NCBI GenBank assembly: GCA_015661405.1
Contig: JACWMK010000015.1
Span: forward strand, 1-48,581
Source: Methanobacterium sp.
GTDB lineage: Archaea > Methanobacteriota > Methanobacteria > Methanobacteriales > Methanobacteriaceae
Direction: 5' to 3'
DNA: 48,581 nucleotides
Part shown: positions 9,189-18,115 of the stretch, one piece after another
Numbering within the stretch: the first letter of the stretch is position 1
Layout: every line of letters begins with the position of its first letter
Notes under the pieces: model-generated
What the model saw: only the letters and a program-made list of their open reading frames with translations
Database searches by the model: none
Told to the model about the DNA's origin: nothing
Program-made: the position numbers and the translations under genes

Positions 9189-10373
9189 TTAATCCTTGAT
9201 TCTTAAAATAGAGATAAAGAAAGGAACAGATACTAACTGAATCACCACGGAAAAAATCACAAGATAAAGTATAGAAATCCCGTATAAGTAACCCATTAAT
9301 ACACTTCCCGCAAACCAGGAAACACCATAAGCAGTGTTTAAAACCCCATAAGCACGACCACGTATCTCAACAGAAGTCATCACAGCTATTGATGATCTCA
9401 TTATAGATTCTTGAGATCCCATACTCACACCCCATAGGATCATTCCCAGAAATGCATAATAAAATCCGCCTAAAAAAACTAGTGGAGCGAAGAGAGCGGA
9501 TAATATAGCCACCACGATCATTATAGGTATACCTACTTTATCAAATAATTTTCCAAATAATAAAGCTGCTATAGCATCCACACCCATAGCCACAGCATAA
9601 AAAATTGGTATTAAAGCTGGAGAGACCAGACCAGTTTTCTGGAAATGATAAGCAATAAGAGCAAAATCAGCAAAACCTGCAGCTATAAGAGCTATAGCAA
9701 TAATGTACAACCAATAAGCCTTATTGAATCCTTTAGCACTTAATTGTGGAACTTTAACTTCTAAATTAGATGGATAAGGATATAAGAATCTAGAAATCAC
9801 TAGTACTATCAATGCGAGTATGGCCGGCAATAAAAGAAATGCAAATGCCATCTGATAACTTCCCCGCATATAAAGAATAACCGCCACTATTAACGGCCCG
9901 ATTACTGCACCTGTCTGATCCAAAGCATTGTGTAAAGCAAAACCCCATCCATGCCCCATCTGACTCGTAGCATAAGATAACATAACATCACGGGACGGTA
10001 AACGAATACCCCTACCCATTCGTTCAGTAATTATTAAGGCAGCTGCCATTTCCCAACTTCCCGCTAAAGCCAATAATGGCACAGCTAATAAGTTGATCAT
10101 GTAACCACCAATTAGGATACCCCAATAAGTACTTACACGATCGGTGAGATAACCCGAGAAAAATTGGATAACGTATCCCAATAATTCACCAAATCCCGCT
10201 ACAAAACCAACCACGAATGAGCTAGCACCTAAAATTGCAAGAAAGGGGCCTGTTATACTACGTGACCCCTCATAAGTCATGTCTGCAAAGAGATCCACTA
10301 CTCCAATTATAACGATGAATTTAAGAGCGTTATTACGAAGAATATCTTTTATAAATGTTTTTATATCCCACAT
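9189..10373 (-). CDS. MFS transporter
   Basis: The 394-residue protein has about twelve hydrophobic helices and the major facilitator loop 2-3 signature (GYLTDRVSTYWGILIGGY), with a related GKLFDKVG loop in the second half. Substrate cannot be told; the family includes drug and metabolite exporters. A PadR-type regulator lies 22 bases upstream in the same direction, an arrangement common for efflux pumps under local repression, which favours export of a toxic or signalling compound. The ribosome binding site before ATG 10373 is weak (GAAG). Confidence 0.88.
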   Translation of the reverse strand: MWDIKTFIKDILRNNALKFIVIIGVVDLFADMTYEGSRSITGPFLAILGASSFVVGFVAGFGELLGYVIQFFSGYLTDRVSTYWGILIGGYMINLLAVPLLALAGSWEMAAALIITERMGRGIRLPSRDVMLSYATSQMGHGWGFALHNALDQTGAVIGPLIVAVILYMRGSYQMAFAFLLLPAILALIVLVISRFLYPYPSNLEVKVPQLSAKGFNKAYWLYIIAIALIAAGFADFALIAYHFQKTGLVSPALIPIFYAVAMGVDAIAALLFGKLFDKVGIPIMIVVAILSALFAPLVFLGGFYYAFLGMILWGVSMGSQESIMRSSIAVMTSVEIRGRAYGVLNTAYGVSWFAGSVLMGYLYGISILYLVIFSVVIQLVSVPFFISILRIKD

Positions 10374-10395
10374 TTTAATTCTTCATAATTTTTTT

Positions 10396-10698
10396 TTAGT
10401 CCATTAACTCATCAATTAATTCTTTGATTCTTAAGCGAGCCTTATTCAATATTTCAATTCCTTTAGAAGTTATACTATAATATTTTCTAATTTTACCATT
10501 CACATTCTCCTCTCTAATCGTTAAAAAGCCATCCTCTTCTAAAGAATGTAAAATAGGATAAATAGTACCAGGACCAACCTCATATCCATGAGTTCTAAGT
10601 TCATCCATCATCTCAACACCATATATCTCCGTTATACTAGCATGATAAAGAATATGTATACGGATAAACCCCAAAAAGAATTTTCTCTCCAACGACAT
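10396..10698 (-). CDS. PadR family transcriptional regulator
   Basis: ATG 10698 is preferred to TTG 10707, giving 100 residues. The winged-helix fold of the PadR family is clear: ILYHASITEIYGVEMMDEL, then GYEVGPGTIYPILHSLEEDGFL and a beta-wing ending in GKIRKYYSITSKGIEIL, with a short C-terminal dimerisation helix. PadR proteins usually repress an adjacent transporter or detoxification gene and release DNA on ligand binding. It is 22 bases upstream of the MFS gene in the same direction, so both are probably autoregulated together; see the dyad at 10715-10735. Confidence 0.9.
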   Translation of the reverse strand: MSLERKFFLGFIRIHILYHASITEIYGVEMMDELRTHGYEVGPGTIYPILHSLEEDGFLTIREENVNGKIRKYYSITSKGIEILNKARLRIKELIDELMD

Positions 10699-10714
10699 AT
10701 ATATCAAACCACGT

Positions 10715-10735
10715 TATCGAATACTGATATTGATA
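10715..10735. promoter_or_regulatory. Candidate operator dyad upstream of padR
   Basis: A 21-bp imperfect palindrome with arms TATCGA and TTGATA (TATCRA-N9-TYGATA) lies 17 bp upstream of the padR start, overlapping where the promoter should be. PadR regulators commonly bind dyads in their own promoter. Position fits; the consensus for this subfamily is not known to me. Confidence 0.35.
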
Positions 10736-10817
10736 TATAATTATACACTTTTTTTTGTAATAAAATTTTTCATATAAAAAAATATTCTAAAAAAGAAGTA
10801 AAAAAAATTTAAATAAT

Positions 10818-11813
10818 TTAAACTAACTTAGCCCGGTCATAAACATTCTTCAAAGTTTCCATATCCACACTCGTATAAATCTGAGTAGTACTCAAATTAG
10901 AATGTCCCAAAAGCTGCTGTATAGCCCTAATATCTACTCCATTCTTTAAAAGATGAGTAGCAAATGAATGACGTAAAATATGGGGAGTCACCCTTTTCCG
11001 TATACCCGCAACCTTAGCATAATCCTTAATCATCATCTGCACATAACGAGCAGTAAGATGATTCCCATAACGATTTATAAAAAGATATTCACTATCATCA
11101 CTTCTTTGATCCAGATAATCATCAATAAGACTCTTAGTAATATCATCAAAAAGTACTATACGATCCTTTTCACCCTTACCCCTAATCCTCATAGTTCTCT
11201 CACGCAAATCAACATTATCAATATAAAGATTAACAAGTTCAGAAACCCGTAAACCCGACGAATAAAGTAAAGCTAATATTAACTTATTCCTACGCTTTAA
11301 AAACTCATCATAAGGAGTTGAAGATTCAAGTGTATGATAACTATCTAATGCATTAATTAAACTCTGAACTTCATCTTCATTCAAAGACTTAGGTAATGAT
11401 TTAGTTCTCTTAGGAGTCTGAACCTCTTTAAGCACCCCTATTCCCGCAAATTCAAAAAACTTCTTTAAAACTACAGTAACTAAATAAATATAATTCTGAG
11501 AAACCTTCTTCTTCCTCTTAAGAAAACCTATATAACGTTTAAATGACCTTAAAATCATCCTTTCATCATAGAGTTCCTTTTCATTCTGTAAAAACTTATT
11601 AAAATTATTAATTATAGATTTATAAGTTTTAATAGTGTTCAAAGAATAATTTCTAATCTCTAACTCAAAAAGATAATCCTCCATTATCTCTGGAAAATCA
11701 AAAACTTCCAGCATACTTTTACGATTAACATAATCTTCATCTGTAATTACCTTCTGCAAATCCGTCGAATTCTCTTCAACGTTTCTCCAACTCTGCTTAG
11801 GATAAGGATTCAT
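10818..11813 (-). CDS. xerA: Tyrosine recombinase XerA
   Basis: ATG 11813 is preferred to the upstream TTG 11840, giving 331 residues. An N-terminal SAM-like core-binding domain (MEDYLFELEIRNYSLNTIKTYKS) precedes a catalytic domain with the complete pentad: Arg189 in SSGLRVSEL, Lys213 in RGKGEKDR, His278 and Arg281 in HILRHSFATHLL, His304 in LLGHSN and Tyr313 in TQIYTS. This is the archaeal XerA/XerC-D type, which resolves chromosome dimers at a dif site without a partner recombinase. No attachment sites or phage genes lie nearby, so a housekeeping role is more likely than an integrase role. Confidence 0.9.
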   Translation of the reverse strand: MNPYPKQSWRNVEENSTDLQKVITDEDYVNRKSMLEVFDFPEIMEDYLFELEIRNYSLNTIKTYKSIINNFNKFLQNEKELYDERMILRSFKRYIGFLKRKKKVSQNYIYLVTVVLKKFFEFAGIGVLKEVQTPKRTKSLPKSLNEDEVQSLINALDSYHTLESSTPYDEFLKRRNKLILALLYSSGLRVSELVNLYIDNVDLRERTMRIRGKGEKDRIVLFDDITKSLIDDYLDQRSDDSEYLFINRYGNHLTARYVQMMIKDYAKVAGIRKRVTPHILRHSFATHLLKNGVDIRAIQQLLGHSNLSTTQIYTSVDMETLKNVYDRAKLV

Positions 11814-11888
11814 AATAATCAAAAATTTATTTAATTCCAATTCAAAAAATATATAAAAAAAATTTTATTTATTAAATTTTCCAGTTTT

Positions 11889-13388
11889 TTACATGTAACT
11901 ACGATCAACATTTTCATTAGGTGGTTGATTTTTCGTGGCACTCATTTGCTGTGAACTAGAAAAATCCTTTTGTATTGCATTTTCAAAGGAGTTATATCGT
12001 TTAATAATCTGATCTTCAATAGATTTAGCATTTTCTATAGCAAATAACATGTGTTTATCCTCTATTAATTCACTACCATCCATAACAGCCAAATCCCCAG
12101 CCATTCTTATCATACCGCCCAAATCTCTCAATCTAAGTGTTAAAGAATTATTATGATCATCTATAACTCTACTTCTCCTTCTAGCTTCATCTAAAACAAT
12201 CTGAACCGCATTACGAGTAGCATGTGGAATCTTACCGTCAATCTTTATTTCCTGAGCCACAAACTGAGCTAATTTAGCCCGATTTTCATCAGTATCTGGC
12301 ATAGTGGTTTTCATAAGAATTTCATAACCCTCACCCTGAATCCTTGAACGTAAAGGGGGAAGAATATATTTTATATCCCTTATGTTGCAGGCACCTACAA
12401 AAATAAAATCACATGGAACATTCTGAACTTTAACAGAACTTCCAGCACTCTGAGGATTTCTACCCACTATAGGAAAAACTTTATCCTGCATCGCACTTAA
12501 AATGTAACGCTGCAAATTAGCAATATGAATTATTTCATCTATAAAAATAACACCTTCGTGAGCTTCATGAATCGCCCCAGGCACCACTCGTTCATAAGGT
12601 TGTGTACCTAAATCAGGATGTCCACCATATGGATCATGCCGTACATCCCCCAATAATTCTGTTTCACTAGCTCCAGTAGCTTGAATGAATAATTTTCTCT
12701 CCAAAGGCACTAACACGTTTTTAGGTTTCTCATCTACAATTTCCCTTCTCTTCTCTAAAGCCTTCTGATCCAGTATCTTAATATGCTCTCCATCTACACG
12801 TTCATAGATTACTACTTCTTCACGTTCGCCTCGCATACGAGTAGTAGTCACTCTTTCATGAGGAATGTTTATTGGATCATTATTCATCTCAAACATGCCT
12901 AAAAGGTCGCCTAAATGTTTTCGTCTGGCATTTATATGTGAGTATTTGTCACCACCACATTTAGGACATATACTCTGATAAGCATTATTATAACTTCCAC
13001 AATGAACACATCTGAAACCTAATCGTTCTGCAACCGCCTCAGGTACAGTATTGGGATTTACTATATCTCCCTCAGCTCTTTGTAGATTTTTTTTATCATT
13101 TTCCATCTCTTTTCGGGTTTTAACCTCAACGAATGGTCTTTCAGGTATTTCAGGATTATGTACCACTGTAATTTCTTCGTTAGACTCTCCCAGATGGAAT
13201 GATATGGCTTGAGCTATTAATGATTTACCTATACCTGGAGGGCCTACTAATAATAGATTTCTTCTCTGTTTAGCGGCGATTTTCACGAATTCTATAACAT
13301 TTTCATGACCTATAACCCTTTCTAATGGATCCTTTGGTATTAAAATATCTTTAGTGGTTTCTATATCCTTTAAGAATTCTTTATTCAT
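11889..13388 (-). CDS. Lon-like AAA+ ATPase with inserted zinc ribbon, no protease domain
   Basis: ATG 13388 gives 499 residues; GTG 13394 or 13415 are alternatives. The AAA+ core resembles archaeal LonB: Walker A GPPGIGKS at 49-56, Walker B GVIFIDEI near 281-286, arginine-finger region PPLRSRIQGEGYE. Unlike LonB there are no membrane helices and no Ser-Lys S16 protease domain; the chain ends about 40 residues after the AAA lid. Between Walker A and B a four-cysteine ribbon is inserted (CVHC and CPKC, Cys127, 130, 141, 144). It may be an unfoldase or remodeller, perhaps nucleic-acid associated because of the ribbon and its place beside dnaG. The C-terminal tail is Gln/Asn/Ser-rich and probably disordered. 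Confidence 0.8.
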   Translation of the reverse strand: MNKEFLKDIETTKDILIPKDPLERVIGHENVIEFVKIAAKQRRNLLLVGPPGIGKSLIAQAISFHLGESNEEITVVHNPEIPERPFVEVKTRKEMENDKKNLQRAEGDIVNPNTVPEAVAERLGFRCVHCGSYNNAYQSICPKCGGDKYSHINARRKHLGDLLGMFEMNNDPINIPHERVTTTRMRGEREEVVIYERVDGEHIKILDQKALEKRREIVDEKPKNVLVPLERKLFIQATGASETELLGDVRHDPYGGHPDLGTQPYERVVPGAIHEAHEGVIFIDEIIHIANLQRYILSAMQDKVFPIVGRNPQSAGSSVKVQNVPCDFIFVGACNIRDIKYILPPLRSRIQGEGYEILMKTTMPDTDENRAKLAQFVAQEIKIDGKIPHATRNAVQIVLDEARRRSRVIDDHNNSLTLRLRDLGGMIRMAGDLAVMDGSELIEDKHMLFAIENAKSIEDQIIKRYNSFENAIQKDFSSSQQMSATKNQPPNENVDRSYM

Positions 13389-13428
13389 ATTCACATACAA
13401 ACATAGGACCCCCACAAAAATAAAAAAA

Positions 13429-13454
13429 AGAGAATTTTTTTTTATAAATTCTCT
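13429..13454 (-). terminator. Hairpin between dnaG and the Lon-like gene
   Basis: Perfect 9-bp arms AGAGAATTT (13429-13437) and AAATTCTCT (13446-13454) around an 8-base loop. On the minus strand the stem is followed by a T-rich run, the archaeal style of terminator, and it sits just after the dnaG stop (13473). Read-through into the Lon-like gene cannot be excluded. Confidence 0.55.
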
Positions 13455-13472
13455 TTTTTAGAATATTTTTTT

Positions 13473-14621
13473 TTAAGCCGTTATAATTTTTATTTGATTA
13501 GGCTTTTTAACCATTTCATTCATTCTAACGGCTACTATATGTTTCAATCCTTTCTCTCGAGCAATATCTATTAGTCTTTGACTGATTACTCCATCAAATA
13601 CCACAGCATAAACACTATTATGCACATCTTTAAGCTCATCATAAAGATTTTCCACTTTAATCTGCTTCAAAATATTTAAGGCATCATCTAAGATCTCAGC
13701 ATTTCCAGAGCCCTCTAAATCATTAAGAATACCCTTTAAAACCCTTATTTTATCTTCACTTTTGGGTGGTTCAGGTTTTTTAACTTTAACTCCCATGTCA
13801 TGGAATATCTGTTCTACTGGTATTTTATCTCTTAAAGCCACCATTACTTCATCTTTTGTTAAATCTTCTACTTCTTTACCTTTAGGTGCTCTAGTAACAT
13901 AATCTACTTCTCCAACCTGAAGAAGTTCTTTTAGAATAAGTTCTCCTCCACGATCTCCATCTAAGAAAGCAGTTACTGTTTTATTTTTAGTTAATTCCGC
14001 TACAGTTTTAGGCACACTCACGCCTTCCACTGCAATAGCATTTTTAACCCCGTAACGTAGCAAGTTCAATACATCAGCTCTTCCTTCCACTACTAATATA
14101 GCGTCAGATGAGATTACATTAGGACCTGCAGGAAGTTTTTCATCACCATATTCAGTTATTTCATGTATTCTCATGGCTTCTTTAACTTCTTCTATCATTT
14201 TAAGGCTTTCGGGAGTTACTTCTTCCATCATTCCTTTGTAGAGTTCTTTAGCACGATCCACTACTTTTCTTCTTTTTACTGCTCTTACATCTTCTACTTT
14301 AGAAACTTGAATATAAGCTTCGCAGGGGCCTACACGATTTATGGTTTCTAATGAAGCAGCTAAGATTGCAGTTTCCACTCTATCCAAACTGGAGGGTATT
14401 ACAATTTCTCCTTTAGATCTTCCAGCTTTAGAGTTGATATTTACTTTAATTCTTCCTATTCTACCTGTTTTTTGTAATTCCCTTAAATCAAGATCATTGC
14501 TTAATAGTCCTTCAGTTTGGCCGAAAATCGCACCAACCACGTCAGGTTTTTCAACAATTCCATTAGCATTAATTTGAGCATGAATGAGATATTTAGTAGT
14601 ACTTATTTCTTCTTTCCCCAT
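13473..14621 (-). CDS. dnaG: DnaG-like primase (archaeal DnaG)
   Basis: ATG 14621 is chosen because GGAGG lies 9 bases before it; an upstream frame to 14687 exists but has no such site. The 382-residue protein has an N-terminal archaeal domain and a central TOPRIM domain with VVEGRADVL (Glu179) and FLDGDRGGE (Asp221, Asp223), the metal-binding residues. Archaeal DnaG is associated with the RNA exosome, where it helps bind poly(A)-rich substrates, and some homologues have primase activity in vitro. It lies 73 bases downstream of a second, much smaller TOPRIM gene, probably in one operon. Confidence 0.93.
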   Translation of the reverse strand: MGKEEISTTKYLIHAQINANGIVEKPDVVGAIFGQTEGLLSNDLDLRELQKTGRIGRIKVNINSKAGRSKGEIVIPSSLDRVETAILAASLETINRVGPCEAYIQVSKVEDVRAVKRRKVVDRAKELYKGMMEEVTPESLKMIEEVKEAMRIHEITEYGDEKLPAGPNVISSDAILVVEGRADVLNLLRYGVKNAIAVEGVSVPKTVAELTKNKTVTAFLDGDRGGELILKELLQVGEVDYVTRAPKGKEVEDLTKDEVMVALRDKIPVEQIFHDMGVKVKKPEPPKSEDKIRVLKGILNDLEGSGNAEILDDALNILKQIKVENLYDELKDVHNSVYAVVFDGVISQRLIDIAREKGLKHIVAVRMNEMVKKPNQIKIITA

Positions 14622-14694
14622 AGTTTTGGGCCTCCATAATATTTCTGTGAGATACTGTAAATGAAATATGGATGATATCACTACCATTTATGAT

Positions 14695-15132
14695 TCAGTA
14701 TCGAGGGGAATCGGGATGATAGTAATTGCCAGTAACACCATAGGGACATTCTTCAAATTCTAGTTGGCGCATGTGTCTACTTAGACTTTCGATATCTTTG
14801 ATGTATTTGTGAGTGATTCCCATTATTTTTCTTCTTATTTCAAGGTCGGGGTGGGAACCAAATCCTTGTATATCTTCTGATAGTTTTTTAGCAAGCTCGT
14901 TGCCTTTTTTATCAAAGTCTGTTAATATAATAATTCTGGAAGATGATTCTATAGCTTTTTCTGTGATTTCATACAGTTTAAGAGGCGAACCTGAGACTTT
15001 AATGAAATTACCATTTATTCCAAGATTTATTAAAGCTTCTTCATCTTTTTTACCCTCAATAAGGATAGGCATTCCTCTTTCCGCATAGCTTTGAAGTTCT
15101 TCCATTATAGATGACAATTGTCTAAAACTCAT
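14695..15132 (-). CDS. Small TOPRIM-domain protein (UPF0292 type)
   Basis: ATG 15132 has an AAGGA site upstream and is preferred to TTG 15171; product 145 residues. It is essentially a lone TOPRIM domain: ILIEGKKDEEAL with Glu26, and ILTDFDKKGNEL with Asp72 and Asp74. Such stand-alone archaeal TOPRIM proteins are related to those in primases, topoisomerases and RNase M5, but their role is undefined; a nuclease or primase accessory role is inference. It is the first gene of the minus-strand run containing dnaG, with a TATA-like box at 15187-15197. Confidence 0.85.
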   Translation of the reverse strand: MSFRQLSSIMEELQSYAERGMPILIEGKKDEEALINLGINGNFIKVSGSPLKLYEITEKAIESSSRIIILTDFDKKGNELAKKLSEDIQGFGSHPDLEIRRKIMGITHKYIKDIESLSRHMRQLEFEECPYGVTGNYYHPDSPRY

Positions 15133-15186
15133 TGTAAAGTCCTTTATGATGTGTAAATAGTATCTATACAATTTATATAATCCATC

Positions 15187-15197
15187 TTATATATAAA
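15187..15197 (-). promoter_or_regulatory. Candidate TATA box for the TOPRIM-dnaG operon
   Basis: The minus strand reads TTTATATATAA, about 55-65 bases before ATG 15132. Initiation some 25 bases downstream would leave a leader of roughly 35 bases holding the AAGGA ribosome binding site. Based on position and consensus only. Confidence 0.4.
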
Positions 15198-15587
15198 ATT
15201 GAAGATAATAGGAATATAGTAGTATATAATTTTTAAAATTCCTTCAACTGTCAAAAATAAACAAGTACATATAAATCTTTAATTAAATTCCTTAAATCAC
15301 TTTAAAACATTATTCTCATATTTTATTCCCATTTAAGATTGTTTTAACTAACTGTTTTTTTTTAGGTAACTTTTAAATATTTTTATAAAAGATGTATTAG
15401 TATTCATAAAAAAAATGTATAAATTCTACTATTTGACACCTAAATTTAAAAAAAGTTTATTCAAAAATTAATTATAATATTTCATTTGTGATAGTATTCT
15501 CTTTTAAATAGTGATGAAATCAATTAAAAAATAAGTTTAATATTTTTTAAAAAAAAATTTCTTAAAAATAATTGGAGGAATATTAAA
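15198..15587. other. Divergent intergenic region, no gene seen
   Basis: This AT-rich stretch separates the minus-strand TOPRIM-dnaG run from the plus-strand DUF211 gene. No coding frame of useful length, RNA gene or long repeat was found. It should hold the DUF211 promoter; TTATAATATTT near 15473 is one weak TATA candidate. Confidence 0.5.
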
Positions 15588-15878
15588 GTGGCAAAAGGCC
15601 TAATAAGAATAGTTTTAGACATTCTTAAACCACATGAACCCACATTACCTTATTTTGCTAAATATTTAAGTGAATTGGATGGTATAGAAGGGGTAAATGT
15701 GACCTTAATGGAGATTGATAAAGAAACTGAGAACATTAAAGTCACAATCCAGGGAAGTGAACTTAATTTTGAGGGGATTTCCCAAGCTATAGAAGAATAT
15801 GGTGGTTCAATTCATAGTATTGATGAAGTTGTTGCTGGAAGAACAATGGTTGAGGAAGTTACCACACCCCAGGACTGA
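15588..15878 (+). CDS. DUF211 family protein
   Basis: A GTG start at 15588 sits after a TGGAGG ribosome binding site. The 96-residue protein matches the DUF211 family of small archaeal proteins with an ACT- or ferredoxin-like fold (GLIRIVLDILKPHEPTLP, then LDGIEGVNVTLMEID and GGSIHSIDEVVAG). Function is unknown; a metal- or ligand-sensing role has been suggested from structure. Six bases separate it from the RraA-like gene, so they form one operon. Confidence 0.88.
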   Translation: MAKGLIRIVLDILKPHEPTLPYFAKYLSELDGIEGVNVTLMEIDKETENIKVTIQGSELNFEGISQAIEEYGGSIHSIDEVVAGRTMVEEVTTPQD

Positions 15879-15884
15879 TTTTAG

Positions 15885-16550
15885 ATGGCTAAAAAAATGA
15901 AAATCTCACCTACAGGCATTCTAGAAAGATTTTCATATCCCCATGACGATTTTGAATTATGGAATAATAAACTAAGCACTACTCAAGTTTCAGATGCATT
16001 GAAGGATATGGTGAATCATCCATGGGTTATAACAGATGTTAAACCATTAAAAGATGAATTCAAAATAATGGGAAAAGCCGTCACTATTAGCACTTCCTCA
16101 AATGATTGGGGTACAGCCTTAAAAGCTATTGATATAGCCGAAAAAGGAGATGTGCTAATTATTAACTCAAATGATGATTATAATGCTGTTTGGGGAGAAT
16201 TAACATCTAAAACAGCTCAAAAAAAAGGATTAACAGGCACTATAATTTATGGAGCTGTAAGAGATATGAATGCCATTAAAAATTTGAATTACCCTGTTTT
16301 CACCCGATCCATAATTCCTAACGCGGGGGAACCTTTAGGAGAAGGAACTATAAATGTACCCTTAAACTGTGGAGGGGTGAATATAAATCCTCAAGATGTA
16401 ATTATAGGCGATGATTGCGGAGTAATAGTAGTGCCAGCAGAAATTTTTCCTAAAGTTATGAAAAAAACATTACAGATAAAAAATACTGAAAGGGAGATAA
16501 TTCAAAAAATTGAGGATGGATGGCCTCTATCTAAAATTATTGGTTTATAA
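15885..16550 (+). CDS. RraA-like family protein
   Basis: The 221-residue protein has the RraA/HMG-aldolase fold: LSTTQVSDAL near the N terminus, GDVLIINSNDD, then a core GTIIYGAVRDMNAI with the Arg-Asp pair typical of the metal-dependent aldolase branch, and GDDCGVIVVPAE near the C terminus. In methanogens a related domain is fused to hexulose-6-phosphate synthase; here it stands alone. It could be a 4-hydroxy-4-methyl-2-oxoglutarate-type aldolase or decarboxylase. Names such as demethylmenaquinone methyltransferase given to this family are historical errors. The substrate cannot be assigned. Confidence 0.8.
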   Translation: MAKKMKISPTGILERFSYPHDDFELWNNKLSTTQVSDALKDMVNHPWVITDVKPLKDEFKIMGKAVTISTSSNDWGTALKAIDIAEKGDVLIINSNDDYNAVWGELTSKTAQKKGLTGTIIYGAVRDMNAIKNLNYPVFTRSIIPNAGEPLGEGTINVPLNCGGVNINPQDVIIGDDCGVIVVPAEIFPKVMKKTLQIKNTEREIIQKIEDGWPLSKIIGL

Positions 16551-16597
16551 AAAAAAATTATTCTATTAACTCTTTTTTTGATGGAGGTAAAATTTTA

Positions 16598-17656
16598 ATG
16601 GAAGATACTTATGAGGTTATCCGCGCGAATAAATGGAAGATAATAGTCTCTTTTGTAGTGGCTGCTTTTATAATCTTTCTTATCACAATAGTGATAGGTT
16701 TAGGGGATATTCTAACAATTTTAAGCCATGCCAATTGGTATTTAATCCTATTAAATTTCCTCCTAGAGTTTGCTATTCTCCTAACTTGGACTTTAAGGTG
16801 GAAACTTATTTTAAGAGCAGTTAATGTTACATGTCGATTCCGAGACCTTTTTTTTATGCTTACTGCTAGTATTTTCGGGAATAATATAACTCCTAGCGCT
16901 GCAGGAGGAGAACCACTTCGAGCTTATCTTTTAAGTGAAGTTGAAGGAACACCATTTGAAATTGGACTTGCATCAGCCGCTGCTGATCGTGTTTTTGAAT
17001 TCTTTCCATTTGTAATAATATCTATTTTCGCTGCATTCTTAATATTGACCTGGAATATTCCTATTTGGACTAGATTAATAGTGTTTTTCCTTATAATATT
17101 ATCTCTATTCTTCTTTGTAATACTCTTATATGCTATTTGGAGGAAAGAAGTAGCTCAAAGAGTTGTAATATCAATAGCAAAATCTATTTATCCTTTTATT
17201 ATTAAAATGGTTAAAAGTGACCTTACATTTACTGATGTATCTAATCTAATAATATTTTACATCAATCGATTCTCTCATGGATTTTTACAAGTGGTTAAGA
17301 ATCGTAAATTATTAGTTTTAGGTTTTGTTCTCTCTTTTTTAATGTGGGGCTTTGATATGGTTCGTTTTTATGTTTGTTTTATAGCCGTGGGTGTCTATCC
17401 ACCTATATTACCATTAATTATAATTTATACTGTGGGAATTTTGATCTCTTTAGCTCCTCTTTTACCTGGTTCATGGGGTATTCGTGAAGCTACACTAGTT
17501 GCACTTTTTGCTGTAGTAGGCGTAGCTGGAGATGTGGTTATATCCGCCAGCCTTATAGATCGGTTGGCTAGTTTTATTGCACCCACTTTAATTGGTGCAG
17601 TTGCAGCTTTCTATTATGGGCGGCATGTTAGAAACTCTAAAAAGAATGTTGTATAG
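16598..17656 (+). CDS. Flippase-like membrane protein (UPF0104 / LPG synthase TM family)
   Basis: ATG 16598 follows a GGAGGT site. The 352-residue protein has about eight hydrophobic helices and the family signature ITPSAAGGEPLRAYLLS near residue 105, and PLLPGSWGIREA near 290. This is the membrane part of lysylphosphatidylglycerol synthase/AglD-type proteins. In archaea relatives are proposed lipid or polyprenyl-sugar flippases. It sits 47 bases after the RraA-like gene and may belong to the same transcript. Substrate unknown. Confidence 0.85.
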   Translation: MEDTYEVIRANKWKIIVSFVVAAFIIFLITIVIGLGDILTILSHANWYLILLNFLLEFAILLTWTLRWKLILRAVNVTCRFRDLFFMLTASIFGNNITPSAAGGEPLRAYLLSEVEGTPFEIGLASAAADRVFEFFPFVIISIFAAFLILTWNIPIWTRLIVFFLIILSLFFFVILLYAIWRKEVAQRVVISIAKSIYPFIIKMVKSDLTFTDVSNLIIFYINRFSHGFLQVVKNRKLLVLGFVLSFLMWGFDMVRFYVCFIAVGVYPPILPLIIIYTVGILISLAPLLPGSWGIREATLVALFAVVGVAGDVVISASLIDRLASFIAPTLIGAVAAFYYGRHVRNSKKNVV

Positions 17657-17814
17657 TTTTTTAGTAGTATTAATTAAAAAGGTAAATTTAAATACTGTAA
17701 AACTTATTTTCCAGTTGGATATTTATTTTAATAACTGAATTAAAGTTTAAAACTGAGTAAATCTAATATATAATTGTATCGAATAGTATATATACTACTT
17801 CCGTCTTATAATAG

Positions 17815-17824
17815 TATATAAAAG
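17815..17824 (+). promoter_or_regulatory. Candidate TATA box for gar1-tfb
   Basis: TATATAAAAG lies with its centre about 21 bases before the gar1 ATG. Typical spacing would put the transcript start at or near the ATG, and gar1 has no ribosome binding site, so the message may be leaderless. A second box, GTATATATAC around 17786-17795, is an alternative. Confidence 0.35.
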
Positions 17825-17839
17825 TTTCGGTTTTATTAC

Positions 17840-18115
17840 ATGAAGAAGTTAGGAAACATCTCCCACATATCAAACAGGGGTCGTTTAATCATCAGATCAA
17901 ATCAGACCCCTCGTTATGGAACTCCTGTTTTTACAAAAGGTGAAAAGAAATTTGGTACAGTTAGTGATGTATTCGGTCCCACTAAAGAACCATATATATC
18001 AATAAAAGTGTATGCCAAAAATTCTAAAAACCTTGATGATCTAGTTGGAGAGACTCTTTATGTAGCATCAAAAACCAATAAAAATTGGGGGCGAAGGAAA
18101 CGACGGAAGAAATAA
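17840..18115 (+). CDS. gar1: H/ACA snoRNP protein Gar1
   Basis: The 91-residue protein has the reductase/isomerase-like barrel of Gar1/Naf1 (LGNISHISNRGRLIIRS, then GTPVFTKGEKKFGTVSDVFGPTKEPYISIKV) and a basic tail ending GRRKRRKK. Gar1 is a core subunit of the H/ACA ribonucleoprotein with Cbf5, Nop10 and L7Ae, which makes pseudouridine in rRNA. No ribosome binding site precedes ATG 17840, consistent with a leaderless message. Its 3' end overlaps the probable 5' end of tfb by about 30 bases, suggesting coupled expression of an RNA-modification subunit and a transcription factor. Confidence 0.93.
   Translation: MKKLGNISHISNRGRLIIRSNQTPRYGTPVFTKGEKKFGTVSDVFGPTKEPYISIKVYAKNSKNLDDLVGETLYVASKTNKNWGRRKRRKK

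Noticed and set aside
10818..11813. XerA as an integrase of a mobile element
   Set aside because: No attachment repeats, tRNA or phage-type genes flank it, and the protein is of the housekeeping Xer type.
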